64,000 bases of DNA from an uncultured Eubacteriales bacterium (GTDB lineage: Bacteria; Bacillota; Clostridia; Oscillospirales; Oscillospiraceae), in the NCBI GenBank assembly GCA_900544765.1, contig UQWI01000011.1, positions 1 through 64,000 on the forward strand, in the 5' to 3' direction. Within the stretch, counting starts at the first letter, position 1; each line of letters begins with the position of its first letter. The notes under the pieces are model-generated. The model worked only from the letters and a program-made list of their open reading frames with translations, did no database searches and was not told the DNA's origin. Of the stretch, positions 50,763-59,935 are shown piece after piece. The position numbers were made by a program, and so were the translations under genes.

Positions 50763-53152
50763 AGATAGAAAAGGCCGGATGCGAGCAGTTCGCCGGTGTG
50801 CGGGATTTGTCGGTCGAATTCGGCGACGGCGTGAACGTCGTCTACGGCGCAAACGAGGCGGGCAAGAGCACGCTGGTGAACCTCATTTCAAGAACTCTCT
50901 TCCAGAACGCCAAGCTGGACAAGCGGCGCGACAGGGAGTTTTACGAGACCTATTTCCCAAGTGCGGTATCCGGCGGTACGGCGGGCGACTTCATTGACGG
51001 CACTCTTGTGTTTTCCGAGGGCGGCGGCACCTACCGGCTCACAAAGGAGTGGGGCAGCGAGCCGCGCAGCAGCCTCTCCGCGCCCGGCGGCTCCGTGCGC
51101 GACCAGGACAGAATAAACGAAATACTGCGCGGCGTACTGCAATACGGCGAGGGCGTTTACACCGAGGTGCTGTTCTCGTCCCAGAGCGGCGCCGCCGGCT
51201 CCCTGAAGGCCCTGCTCGACGCCTCGGTGAAATCCGATGCGCGCCAGGACATAGCCGACGCCGTGTCCACGGCCTTCGCCGAGAGCGGAGGGGTGTCACT
51301 CGACGCCATAGCTCAGGCCATCGACGCGAAACTCGCCGAGATAGAGGGCAAGCACTGGGACGGGGAGCGGAATATGCCGCAGCGCAAGGCCGGACGCTGG
51401 AGCCGCGACCTCGGCAGCATACTCAAGGCCTACTACGAGCTGGAGGACGCGCAGGAGCAGCTTCGCAGCATATCCGAGCTCGAGGAGAGCGTGACGCGGG
51501 CCTCGGCGGCATACTCCGCCGCAGACGCGGCGGCGCGCGAGGCGGAGGCCGAGTTCGACAGCTTCAACGCCTTCGCGGGCAGCCTGGCAGCGCGCAGCGA
51601 GCTGAGCAAACGCATAGAGCGGCTCAAGTCCGACATCGCCAAGTACGACGCCGTGCTCGAGGCCTGGCCGGAGATTGAGTCCGCCCTGGAAAGCGCGAGG
51701 GACCTCGCCCGCGAGAAGTCGCAGCGGGAATTGCGCGACCGCTTTGAGCAGATAAAGGCTGCCTCGGACGAGCTTGACGCGGCCCGGGAGACGTGCGCGC
51801 AGGCAAAGAGCCCCGCGCCGGAGGAGATGGACGCGGCCCGCCGCGCGCAGAGCGCCGCCGCTTCGCTGGAAAACCGTCTGCGCGGCATGAACCTGAGCGC
51901 CGCGCTGAGCATGTCGGGCGGGCACAGCGCCAGCATACGCTCTCTGCGAACGGGCGAGGAGCTGGACATATCCTCCGGCAGCGTGGACATAAACGAGGCT
52001 GTCATATTGACTGTGCCCGGCGTCATGGAACTGCGCCTGGCTCCGGCCAATGTGGACAGCGAGGCCGTCACGGCCTCGCTGGAAGAAAACCGAGCCCTGC
52101 TTTCGGGCATACTTGGTAAGTACGGGGCCGATGGGCTTGAGGAGCTCGAGGCCGCCGCCCGCCAGGCCGCTGCGCTAAAGGCCGCTGCAGACGCCGCGGC
52201 GGGAAGGCTGGAAATGCTGCTGGGCGGCGACAGCCTCGAGGAGATGCGTGCGGCTTATGCCGCCCTGCCCGCGCAAGTGCGCGGCAAAGCAGAGATAGAC
52301 GCCGGTATACGCGCGCTCTGCGGCCAGACGGACACAGGCCGTTTCATTGCGGCAAAGGAGGCGGGCCTCGCCGCATACTCCAACGAGTACGGCAGTGCTT
52401 CCGAGCTTGCACAGCGCCGCGCTACGGCCGCTTCGGAGCTGCGAGAGGCCGAAGCCGGCCTCTCGTCCGTGGACGGCGTCCCGGCCGAATACCTGAGCGT
52501 CGCAGACCCGATGCGCCGTCTGGAGCGGCTGCAAAACGCTGCGAGGGAGAGCCGGGCCGCCCGTGAGGCCGCGCTTGCGGCCAAATCCGCCGCCGAGAGC
52601 CGCCTCGAGGGTTACAAGTCCTCGCTGGAGGCCGAGCCTGCCGAGACGCTTGAGGGCGCGCAGCGCCGCTTCGACGAGCAGAAAACCCTGCTGAACCACT
52701 GGAAGCACATAGCACGGGTGTTCCGGCAGCAGCGCGAGCAGCTCGACAACAGCCCGCTTCGCGATGTGGCGGACAGGTTTGAGCGCTATCTCGGGCTCAT
52801 CTCCTCCGGGCGCGACAGTTCATTCCTGAAGGAGCCGGACAAGCTGGAGCTGGGCATATACAGCGCTCAGCGGAGGATAGACTACGCAAAGCTCTCAGAG
52901 GGCACGAAGGACACGGTCTTGCTGGCCTTCCGCCTGGCCGTACTCGACCACCTGTTCCCGGAGGGGGGCGGAGTGATAGTCCTGGACGACCCGTGCGCCG
53001 ACATGGACGCCGTGCGCGCAGCTCAGGCCTGCCGCCTCATACGCGATTGCGCGGAGAGGCACCAGGTCATCTTCCTCACCTGCCGTGAGGAGTACATAGA
53101 TATGCTCGGCGGCAGCGTCATCCGCTTCGGCGACCCGGCTAAGGAGGCGTGA
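50759..53152 (+). CDS. SbcC/YhaN-like AAA ATPase, DNA repair
   Basis: A 797-residue SMC-like protein: Walker A GANEAGKST near 30 at the N-terminus, long Ala/Glu/Arg-rich coiled coils (about 210-360 and 480-690), a central globular part near 380-440, and C-terminal signature/Walker B (LSEGTKDTVLLAFRLAV near 706, IVLDDPCADMD near 741). No Cys-x-x-Cys zinc hook is visible at the coiled-coil apex, so it fits the YhaN-like branch rather than classical SbcC. It acts with the phosphoesterase upstream. Confidence 0.85.
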   Translation: MKIEKAGCEQFAGVRDLSVEFGDGVNVVYGANEAGKSTLVNLISRTLFQNAKLDKRRDREFYETYFPSAVSGGTAGDFIDGTLVFSEGGGTYRLTKEWGSEPRSSLSAPGGSVRDQDRINEILRGVLQYGEGVYTEVLFSSQSGAAGSLKALLDASVKSDARQDIADAVSTAFAESGGVSLDAIAQAIDAKLAEIEGKHWDGERNMPQRKAGRWSRDLGSILKAYYELEDAQEQLRSISELEESVTRASAAYSAADAAAREAEAEFDSFNAFAGSLAARSELSKRIERLKSDIAKYDAVLEAWPEIESALESARDLAREKSQRELRDRFEQIKAASDELDAARETCAQAKSPAPEEMDAARRAQSAAASLENRLRGMNLSAALSMSGGHSASIRSLRTGEELDISSGSVDINEAVILTVPGVMELRLAPANVDSEAVTASLEENRALLSGILGKYGADGLEELEAAARQAAALKAAADAAAGRLEMLLGGDSLEEMRAAYAALPAQVRGKAEIDAGIRALCGQTDTGRFIAAKEAGLAAYSNEYGSASELAQRRATAASELREAEAGLSSVDGVPAEYLSVADPMRRLERLQNAARESRAAREAALAAKSAAESRLEGYKSSLEAEPAETLEGAQRRFDEQKTLLNHWKHIARVFRQQREQLDNSPLRDVADRFERYLGLISSGRDSSFLKEPDKLELGIYSAQRRIDYAKLSEGTKDTVLLAFRLAVLDHLFPEGGGVIVLDDPCADMDAVRAAQACRLIRDCAERHQVIFLTCREEYIDMLGGSVIRFGDPAKEA

Positions 53153-53153
53153 C

Positions 53154-53864
53154 ATGACTAATTTCGATAGGCTCAGCGCCGTTTCAATCAAGGACAGCAT
53201 TTCGGACGCATTGCTTGGCAAAATACTCTCCGGCGAGCTCAAGCCCGGAGACCGCCTGCCCGCCGAGCGGGATATGGCGGAGCAGATGGGCGTCTCGCGC
53301 AGCTCTCTGCACCACGCCGTGCTGCAGCTCGAGACCCAGGGCTTCCTGAGGATAGAGCCGCGGCGCGGCACCGTCGTCGCCGACTACCGCAAGCATCCGA
53401 CCCCGCAGTCGCTCTCCGCGCTCGTCGGCTACGGTTCCATCGAAATAGATGAACCGCTCTTCCACGACATGATGGACGCGCGTATCTGGCTGGAGACGGG
53501 ATGCGCGCGCAGGGCCTGCCGTTACATCTACGAGAGCACCTTTGAGGAGATGAAGGAGATAGCCGGGCGCATTGCCACGGAAAGCGACGACTTACCGGGA
53601 ATTATATACCGCTATCACTACCTGCTCACCCAGGCCTCCGGCAACAGCATATTCTCCATGATGTTCAGGGCCTTTGAGCCGGTCATAACCACGCTCATCA
53701 CCAGATATTACACCATGCGCGACGCCGACATAGAGTCCGAGGCCGCCATGCACCTGGAGCTGCTGGAGCATATCCGCGCTGGGGACGAGGACGCCGCTGC
53801 CGCGTGCGTTGAGCGCATGCTCCGCCTCGGCATGGATGCGCTCGGACGCAGATATCAAAGATAA
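53154..53864 (+). CDS. GntR family transcriptional regulator (FadR subfamily), second copy
   Basis: A 236-residue protein with winged helix (about 10-78; GDRLPAERDMAEQMGVSRSS, GFLRIEPRRGTVVADYRK) and helical FCD domain (about 95-225). Clearly homologous in layout to the regulator at 27,968 and, like it, next to an FAD oxidoreductase. It starts one base after the AAA gene stop, so it may be read from that operon, with a terminator-like hairpin after it. Probable regulator of the oxidoreductase pair downstream. Confidence 0.88.
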   Translation: MTNFDRLSAVSIKDSISDALLGKILSGELKPGDRLPAERDMAEQMGVSRSSLHHAVLQLETQGFLRIEPRRGTVVADYRKHPTPQSLSALVGYGSIEIDEPLFHDMMDARIWLETGCARRACRYIYESTFEEMKEIAGRIATESDDLPGIIYRYHYLLTQASGNSIFSMMFRAFEPVITTLITRYYTMRDADIESEAAMHLELLEHIRAGDEDAAAACVERMLRLGMDALGRRYQR

Positions 53865-53870
53865 GCGGTT

Positions 53871-53900
53871 CCGCCGTTTTAAACGGCGGGATATTTTTCA
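53871..53900 (+). terminator. Probable terminator after the second GntR gene
   Basis: CCGCCGTTT and AAACGGCGG form a stem across 53,871-53,889, followed by GATATTTTTC. The U run is imperfect. Confidence 0.65.
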
Positions 53901-53985
53901 TAAAGTCATTGAAGTGTTGAATAGAATGTGTTAAACTGTTATCAACCTGGTATAACCACCAACATTACCACAAAGGAGGACGAGC

Positions 53986-55536
53986 ATGGAGAAGTATGAC
54001 GTTATCGTCGTCGGGGCCGGAAACGGCGGCCTATCGGCGGCGGCATATTTGGCCAGCGAGGGCAAAAAGGTGCTGGTGCTTGAGAAGCACAACCTGCCCG
54101 GCGGCTGCGCCACGAGCTTCAAGCGCGGCGCTTATGAGTTCGAGTCGGCCCTGCACGAGCTGTGCCAGATGGGTGACGGCAAGGAGGGCAGGCCCAGAGG
54201 CGCGGTCCGCGAGCTGTTGGAGGACAAGTACGGCCTGGACGTGGACTGGCGGCCTGTAGACGAGGCCTTCCGGGCAATTGCTACGGATGAGAACGGCTTC
54301 AATGTGACGATGCCGGCGAGCGTACAGGGCTTCATTGACGAGATGGAGCGGCAGGTGCCCGGCTCACGAAAGCCGATGACGGACATCATGGAAATGGCCC
54401 GTATGGTGGGCGACGGCGTGGACTGGCTGGCCAAGCACAACAATGAGCCGGAGGGCCTGGCCAAGGTTGAGATGCTGTTCAAATACGGCGATTTGATGAA
54501 GCTGGTACCTGTGTCCTGCGACAAGGTCTGCGACATGATTGGGCTGCCGGAGAAGGCCAAGCACATCTTTGAGAGCTATTGGACGTATATCTCGGCCGAT
54601 TCGACGAACATATCCTTCGCCGTCTATGCCTTTATGACCTATGTGTATCTGACGCAGATGCCCTGGGTGGCGGCGGGGCGCAGCCACGAAATATCCCTTG
54701 CCTTCGACAAGCGCATACGCGACATGGGCGGGGATATCTGGTACAACACCGAAGTGACCGGGATAGACGTCAAGGCCGGGAAGGTCTGCGGCGTGAAGCT
54801 CGCCTCGGGCGAGTACATACCCTGTGAGTGGGTTATGTCCAACCTGATGCCCAGCGTGGTGTTTGACCGCATGATGGATAAGGACAAGGTTCCGGAGCGC
54901 AACAGACGCATGCTGAATGCACAGAAGCTGGCGCAGGCGCCGCTGACCGTATACATGGGCCTGGACGCTTCGGCCGAGGAGCTCGGCCTGGAGGGCTACG
55001 ACACCTTCCTTCGCCACGACCCGGATAACCACCACCAGTACCTTTCGGACAGCAGCATAGAGACGCACCGCGACTTTTCCGTCACAATACTGGATAACGC
55101 CATCCACGGTGTTTCCGGCGAGCACCGCTGTATGATAGAGTTTGCGAAGTTCTACACCGGCGACCCGTTTGCGGACGTTAAAGAGGAGGACTATTTTAAG
55201 GTGAAGGACCGCATCGCCCGCGAGTGCGTAGAGCGCTACGAGTCCGTGACCGGCTGCAATATCCACGACCACATAGAGGAGATAGTAATAGCCACACCTG
55301 TGACCTGGGCGCGCTACCTCGGCACGCCTCGCGGCGACGTCTACGGCTATGAGCCCGCCGGATGGGACGGCATGTTCCCGCGCGTACAGTCCGGGCATAA
55401 GCTCGACTATACGATACAGGGCCTGCGCTTCTGCGGCGGCCACGGCACGCAGATGGACGGATTCTCGCAGGCGTACCTCTCCGGCGCCGAGCAGGCGAGA
55501 TACATGCTGCTGGACATGCAGAAGGAGGGCAAGTGA
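53986..55536 (+). CDS. FAD/NAD(P)-dependent oxidoreductase, phytoene-desaturase-like (full length)
   Basis: A 516-residue protein with ATG after AAAGGAGG. Dinucleotide fold YDVIVVGAGNGGLSAAAYLA at 4-23, LEKHNLPGGCATSFKRGAYE near 31, and the C-terminal FAD segment LRFCGGHGTQMDGFSQAYLSG near 480, as in CrtI/carotenoid-isomerase-like enzymes. It is homologous over about 375 residues to the truncated protein at 26,638. One base separates it from a 2Fe-2S flavin reductase gene, which likely supplies or takes electrons. Substrate unknown; a hydrophobic diet- or lipid-derived molecule is conceivable but unsupported. Confidence 0.88.
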   Translation: MEKYDVIVVGAGNGGLSAAAYLASEGKKVLVLEKHNLPGGCATSFKRGAYEFESALHELCQMGDGKEGRPRGAVRELLEDKYGLDVDWRPVDEAFRAIATDENGFNVTMPASVQGFIDEMERQVPGSRKPMTDIMEMARMVGDGVDWLAKHNNEPEGLAKVEMLFKYGDLMKLVPVSCDKVCDMIGLPEKAKHIFESYWTYISADSTNISFAVYAFMTYVYLTQMPWVAAGRSHEISLAFDKRIRDMGGDIWYNTEVTGIDVKAGKVCGVKLASGEYIPCEWVMSNLMPSVVFDRMMDKDKVPERNRRMLNAQKLAQAPLTVYMGLDASAEELGLEGYDTFLRHDPDNHHQYLSDSSIETHRDFSVTILDNAIHGVSGEHRCMIEFAKFYTGDPFADVKEEDYFKVKDRIARECVERYESVTGCNIHDHIEEIVIATPVTWARYLGTPRGDVYGYEPAGWDGMFPRVQSGHKLDYTIQGLRFCGGHGTQMDGFSQAYLSGAEQARYMLLDMQKEGK

Positions 55537-55537
55537 C

Positions 55538-56761
55538 ATGGCGAAATACAACTATGATAAGAAGCTGCTGAAGGGCCTGGGTACGGGTGCGTTTTTGCAT
55601 CAGGTCGAGACCAGGAACGAGGCGATTGCCGCCGCGCCGGACACCATACCCAGCTCCATGTTCAACGCGAACGTCCTGGCAAAGCGCCTGCACCCGGCGG
55701 CGCAGCACTGCCTGATCGTGTCCGTCACCGACCACGGCGACGCCAAGAGCTTCGTTCTCGTGCCCGACGAGGCCAAGGGTACGCAGGAGCTGGCATTTTT
55801 CCGCGCAAGCCAGTACGTCTCTGTCACGCTGAACATTGACGGCGCGCTGGTGCACAAGCCCTACACTATCCGCTCCGGCCCCGCCGACGCGCTCGGTACG
55901 GAGAATACGAGCTATACCCTCACGATAAAGCGCACTAATCCGGCTTATGCCTCGGCCTACATCCTGGACAACTGGAAGGAAGGCGACGCGGTGGACATAT
56001 CCGGCCCGCTCGGCGACTTCTATTACCAGGGCCTGCGCGACGCGAAGCACGTCGTGGCCGTCGCGGGCGGCAGCGGCATCACCCCGTTCTACTCCATGGC
56101 CGACGCCATCGTCAACGGCCAGGAGGACTTCGAGCTGACCATACTCTACGGTTCGCGCACGGCGGAGGGCATCCTGCTGAAGGAGGGGATTGAGGCCCTG
56201 GCCGCGAAGAGCGGAGGACGGGTCAAGGTGGTCCACGTCCTCTCCGATGAGGAACGCGAGGGCTATGAACACGGCTTCGTCACCGCGGAGCTCATCAAAA
56301 AGTACGCCGGGGACGGCGACTACAGCGTCCTCATGTGCGGCCCGAAGGCGATGTACACCTTCTGCGAAGGTGAGTGCAAAAAGCTGGGCCTGCCCAAGCG
56401 CCGCTATCGTGCCGAGATGAGCGGAGATTACATGGGGGTCGTGGACAACGCCGATTACCCGAAAGAGCAGATAGGCCGTGAGTACAATCTCACTGTGCTC
56501 ATCCACGGCGAGCGCACGGCACTCAAGTGCCAGGCGGGCGAGAGCCTGCTCTGGGCGATGGAGCGCGCGGGCATAAACGCGCCCAGCCACTGCCGGAGCG
56601 GCGAGTGCGGCTGGTGCCACTCCAGGCTAGTGAGCGGCGAGGTATACATCCCTTCCGACGCCGACGGCAGACGCATCGCCGACAAGAAGTTTGGGTGGAT
56701 ACACCCCTGCGTCAGCTACCCGCTGAGCGACGTGGAGATAGAGGTGTTCCCAACGGCATGA
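55538..56761 (+). CDS. Ferredoxin-NADP reductase-like flavoprotein with C-terminal 2Fe-2S domain
   Basis: A 408-residue protein from ATG 55,538; the frame is open further left inside the previous gene but that part is a shadow. FAD domain with HKPYTIRSGPAD near 107, NAD(P) domain with VVAVAGGSGITPFYSMAD near 172 and the C-terminal LMCGPKAMYTFCE near 266, then a plant-type 2Fe-2S domain with Cys residues in HCRSGECGWCHSR near 350 and a fourth in HPCVSYP near 389. The unusual unit is a long N-terminal segment of about 80 residues before the flavin domain. Likely redox partner of the upstream oxidoreductase. Confidence 0.88.
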   Translation: MAKYNYDKKLLKGLGTGAFLHQVETRNEAIAAAPDTIPSSMFNANVLAKRLHPAAQHCLIVSVTDHGDAKSFVLVPDEAKGTQELAFFRASQYVSVTLNIDGALVHKPYTIRSGPADALGTENTSYTLTIKRTNPAYASAYILDNWKEGDAVDISGPLGDFYYQGLRDAKHVVAVAGGSGITPFYSMADAIVNGQEDFELTILYGSRTAEGILLKEGIEALAAKSGGRVKVVHVLSDEEREGYEHGFVTAELIKKYAGDGDYSVLMCGPKAMYTFCEGECKKLGLPKRRYRAEMSGDYMGVVDNADYPKEQIGREYNLTVLIHGERTALKCQAGESLLWAMERAGINAPSHCRSGECGWCHSRLVSGEVYIPSDADGRRIADKKFGWIHPCVSYPLSDVEIEVFPTA

Positions 56762-56810
56762 GTGTTCGTGCCGCAGGCTTTCCCGGATACATGATGTAAA
56801 GCCCTGATAA

Positions 56811-56858
56811 AAAGCACAAGACAGATCTGCGGTTGTGCAGACTGTCTTGTGCTTTTGC
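56811..56858. terminator. Bidirectional terminator between oxidoreductase and molybdenum genes
   Basis: Arms AAAGCACAAGACAG (56811-56824) and CTGTCTTGTGCTTT (56842-56855) with an inner TCTGC/GCAGA hairpin; T and A runs flank the stem on both sides. Confidence 0.85.
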
Positions 56859-56927
56859 TTTGTACAAAAATGATGGGCAGGCGGTGCAAAGCCCGGTTTG
56901 CAGCCGGGCAGCCGCCAGGTATGGGGC

Positions 56928-57140
56928 TCAGTCGTCGATACCAATCATTACGCTGGTGGCCTTTATCACCGCGTAAGCTTCCTTGCCGACGGCGAGGCCC
57001 AGCTCCTTGATCGCGTTCATGGAGATAGTCGAGGAGACGACGTTTCCGCCGCCGATGTCAATCTTGACTATACCGTTGACGGCGCCCTCCTGGATGTCGG
57101 TGATGGTGCCCTTGAACTGATTGCGTGCGCTGAGTTTCAT
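56928..57140 (-). CDS. Molybdenum-pterin-binding protein (Mop, TOBE domain)
   Basis: A 70-residue protein starting MKLSARNQFKGTITDIQEGA and containing VNGIVKIDIGGGNVVSSTIS, the single Mop/TOBE fold that binds molybdate oligomerically. It buffers cytoplasmic molybdate. Last gene of the mod-moa cluster, 15 bases after modC, with a ribosome site AAGGAAG. Confidence 0.93.
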   Translation of the reverse strand: MKLSARNQFKGTITDIQEGAVNGIVKIDIGGGNVVSSTISMNAIKELGLAVGKEAYAVIKATSVMIGIDD

Positions 57141-57155
57141 TTTTATCTTCCTTTC

Positions 57156-58217
57156 TTAGTCATTTACCGGCTCATATAGCAGCAGGACGTTTGCGGAGGA
57201 CGTGCCGAGGGCATAATCCTCCGAGACGTTCTGAGGGCGGAACTGTTTTGGTAGCCTCCACCACAAATCCGGCGAGTCAGGAGCCTGCGCCGTGTAGCGG
57301 AAGCGGATAATGTCCTCGAACGGCTCCTCAATCGTGCCGAGAAGCTTTACGGGGTGGCTGTTCTGCTTTGTGTTAGGGCTGAAATAGTGCGCGCGTATGC
57401 CTATATAGGCGATGTCATCGCGAACGGGCTTCGCCGCTGTGAAGCTGACGCCCCAGTCGACAGCGTAAACCTCGTACTCGCCGGCCTTCTTCGCCCTCGA
57501 GAAGTTCTTGCATCCGGTCATTGACGCGCCGGCCCTGGTTCCCGGGTCGGCGAAGAGCTCCTTGGTGGGCTTGAGCGTGTGGATGTGTCCGTCCTCCATG
57601 AGCGCTATCGTGCCGCAGAGGTCGTAGGCTTCGTCTCGGCTGTGCGTCACGGCTATTGAGACTCCGCCGAAGCGCTCCAATATGCCCTTCATCTCCACGA
57701 GCAGCTTTTCACGCAGGTGCGTATCCAGCGCGGAAAACGGCTCGTCGAGCATCAAAAGCTTGGGCTGGTTCACAAGTATGCGCGCGAGCGCCACGCGCTG
57801 TTGCTGGCCGCCGGAGAGCTGCGCCGGGTAGTGCTTCTCAAGTCCCGTCAGCTGCATGAGCTCTATGTAGTGGGCGAGAAGCTCCTCGCGCTTCGCTTTG
57901 TCCTTTTCCCGCTTCGCGCCGCAGAGGATATTCTGCCGCACGGTCATGTTGGGGAAGAGGGCGTAGTTCTGGAAGAGGTAGCCCACCTGTCGCTGCTGCG
58001 GCTTGAGGTTTATACGCTGCTCGCTGTCGAAGAGCGTGACTCCGTCGAGAACAATTTTGCCCTCGTCGGGGCGCTCTACGCCCGCTATGCAGCGGAGAGT
58101 CATGCTCTTTCCGCAGCCGGATGGGCCGAGTATGCCCATTACCCCGTCTTTGGCTTCAAACTTTACTGAGAGCCTGAAGCCGCCCAGGTCCTTTTTTATA
58201 TCGATGTAGAGGCTCAC
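57156..58217 (-). CDS. modC: Molybdate ABC transporter ATP-binding protein
   Basis: A 353-residue protein: Walker [16 protein letters not shown] near 29, signature [15 protein letters not shown] near 132, Walker B LLMLDEPFSALD near 153, and a C-terminal region that is shorter and more diverged than a standard double TOBE. It energises molybdate uptake with ModB (overlap of four bases) and ModA. Confidence 0.92.
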   Translation of the reverse strand: MSLYIDIKKDLGGFRLSVKFEAKDGVMGILGPSGCGKSMTLRCIAGVERPDEGKIVLDGVTLFDSEQRINLKPQQRQVGYLFQNYALFPNMTVRQNILCGAKREKDKAKREELLAHYIELMQLTGLEKHYPAQLSGGQQQRVALARILVNQPKLLMLDEPFSALDTHLREKLLVEMKGILERFGGVSIAVTHSRDEAYDLCGTIALMEDGHIHTLKPTKELFADPGTRAGASMTGCKNFSRAKKAGEYEVYAVDWGVSFTAAKPVRDDIAYIGIRAHYFSPNTKQNSHPVKLLGTIEEPFEDIIRFRYTAQAPDSPDLWWRLPKQFRPQNVSEDYALGTSSANVLLLYEPVND

Positions 58218-58882
58218 CTCGCGCCGCCCCCTTTCTGCTTCTTTTCAAGCAGGTTGACGGACAGCAGCACCACGGCGGAGATGGCCAGGTTAATCAGCAC
58301 CCATATCATGGCGCTTCGGTCGTCGCCTGTGCGCCAGTACTGGTACACGGAGGTCGAGATGGTGGCCGTGCGTCCGGGGGTGTAACCTATCAGCATGCTC
58401 GTCGCTCCGTATTCTCCGAGCGCGCGGGCAAAGGCGAGGACGGCCCCGGCCAATATGCCCTGGCGGCAGTACGGCATGCGTATGCGCCAGAATATGAAGG
58501 TGTTTGAAAGGCCAAGCGTCTGCCCGGAGTAGGCCAGGGTGCTGTCGAAGCTCTCGAACGCGCCTCGCGCGGTGCGGTACATAAGCGGGAAGGCCACCAC
58601 AGAGGCCGTGACGATACCGCCGTACCAGGTCATTACAAAGCGTATGCCCATTGTCCCCAGCAGCTGGCCGAGCGGGCGGTTTACGCCGAAGAGGAGCAGC
58701 AGGAAGTAACCCACGACCGTGGGCGGCAGCACAAGCGGCAGAGTGAGGATGACGTCCAGCACGCCTTTGAGCACGCGAGGCAGCTTCGCGACATAGTAGG
58801 CGAAGAAAATGCCCAGGAAGAACACAATTACGCTGCTTATGGCCGCGATACGAAGCGAGTTCCAAAGCGGATACCAGTCCAT
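58214..58882 (-). CDS. modB: Molybdate ABC transporter permease
   Basis: A 222-residue membrane protein with five hydrophobic segments and the EAA-like loop ARALGEYGATSMLIG near 155, normal size for ModB. LTLPLVLPPTVVGYFLLL near 47 is characteristic. Its stop overlaps modC. Confidence 0.93.
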   Translation of the reverse strand: MDWYPLWNSLRIAAISSVIVFFLGIFFAYYVAKLPRVLKGVLDVILTLPLVLPPTVVGYFLLLLFGVNRPLGQLLGTMGIRFVMTWYGGIVTASVVAFPLMYRTARGAFESFDSTLAYSGQTLGLSNTFIFWRIRMPYCRQGILAGAVLAFARALGEYGATSMLIGYTPGRTATISTSVYQYWRTGDDRSAMIWVLINLAISAVVLLSVNLLEKKQKGGGAR

Positions 58883-58908
58883 CAGCTCACCTCCTTACAG
58901 TGTTATTG

Positions 58909-58930
58909 CCGGGGGCATACGCCCCCGGCT
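58909..58930. other. Intercistronic hairpin between modA and modB
   Basis: Arms GCCGGGGGC (58909-58917) and GCCCCCGGC (58922-58930) with a four-base loop. In the direction of transcription (-) no T run follows, so it is more likely an mRNA stabiliser for the modA part than a terminator. Confidence 0.6.
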
Positions 58931-58952
58931 TTGTTTTTGGCTGTTATCGGTT

Positions 58953-59849
58953 TCAGGCCACAGGGGCGAAGCCGACGCTTTCGAACACGGCCATGGCCTC
59001 GTCGCCGGTGAGGTAATCGAGGAAGGCCTGAGCGGCCTCCTGGTTCTCGGAGGTCTTGAGCACGGCGGCGGGGTAGATGACCTGGCCGCACATCTCGGCG
59101 GTGGCGTAGTCGACTATTTCGAGCTCCTCGCTGTAGGCGTCGGTGCAGTAGATGACGCCGCAATCAACGCTGCCTTCCTTAATCTGAGTGGCGACTTCCT
59201 TGACGTTGGTGCCGTATGTAATCAAGCCGTTGTTGGCGAGAGTGGCTTCGTCGAGGTTGTAGTACTGGAGTATGAGCTGGGTGTACTGGCCGACGGGGAC
59301 GTCGCTGTTGCCCATGCACATGAACACGTCGCCGGCGGAGAGCAGCTCGGCGAGGTTGTCAAAGCCGGTGATGCCCTTGGGGTTGCCGTCGGGTACGCAG
59401 AGGGTGACGCGGTTCTCAAGCAGGTCTATGCGGCTGCTCTCGAGCACGAAGTCGAGGCCCTCGGTGTTGACGCTCGCGTCGGCGGTGATGTCGAGCTGAT
59501 CCATCTGCTTCTGGCCCGCGCTTATGAAGAGGTCGCAGGCAGCGCCCTCCTGAATCTGAGTCTTGAGCGTGCCGGAGGAGTCAAAGTTGAACACCAGCGT
59601 CACGTTCGGGGCGACTTCGGCGTAGAGGCCCTGAATCTCGGTCAGCGTCTCCTCCATGGAGGCGGCGGCAAAGACTACGAGCTCTACGGGCTCTCCGGCG
59701 GCTTCGCTGGGCTCCGCAGAGGGCTCAGGCTCGGCCGAAGCTTCGGTGGGGGAAGTGGTTGGGGTGCTCGCGTCGGTGCCGCAGGCGGCGAGAGCAAATA
59801 CCATTGCCAGGGCCATGAGCAGGGCGAGCAGTTTTCTTGACTTTTTCAT
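58953..59849 (-). CDS. modA: Molybdate-binding lipoprotein
   Basis: A 298-residue protein with signal peptide and lipobox LAAC (residues about 20-23), a Pro/Glu/Ala linker, then VELVVFAAASMEETLTEI near 54, the classic ModA start with Ser ligands. DLFISAGQKQMD near 105 and a conserved Val-Asp-Cys-Gly-Val segment near 225 complete the fold. Captures molybdate (or tungstate) for ModB and ModC. Confidence 0.94.
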   Translation of the reverse strand: MKKSRKLLALLMALAMVFALAACGTDASTPTTSPTEASAEPEPSAEPSEAAGEPVELVVFAAASMEETLTEIQGLYAEVAPNVTLVFNFDSSGTLKTQIQEGAACDLFISAGQKQMDQLDITADASVNTEGLDFVLESSRIDLLENRVTLCVPDGNPKGITGFDNLAELLSAGDVFMCMGNSDVPVGQYTQLILQYYNLDEATLANNGLITYGTNVKEVATQIKEGSVDCGVIYCTDAYSEELEIVDYATAEMCGQVIYPAAVLKTSENQEAAQAFLDYLTGDEAMAVFESVGFAPVA

Positions 59850-59890
59850 TTTCTTTTCCTCCTTGCTGTTCGCAAAAAGTGTGTATGCAA

Positions 59891-59908
59891 AACGTGACTT
59901 TACACGTT
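59891..59908. promoter_or_regulatory. Palindrome upstream of modA
   Basis: AACGTG (59891-59896) and CACGTT (59903-59908) with a six-base spacer lie in the 86-base gap between modA and the MOSC-MogA gene. A site for a molybdate-responsive regulator is possible; no regulator gene is seen nearby. Confidence 0.4.
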
Positions 59909-59935
59909 ATTGCCTGGAAAAAGTGTGATTTCCCG

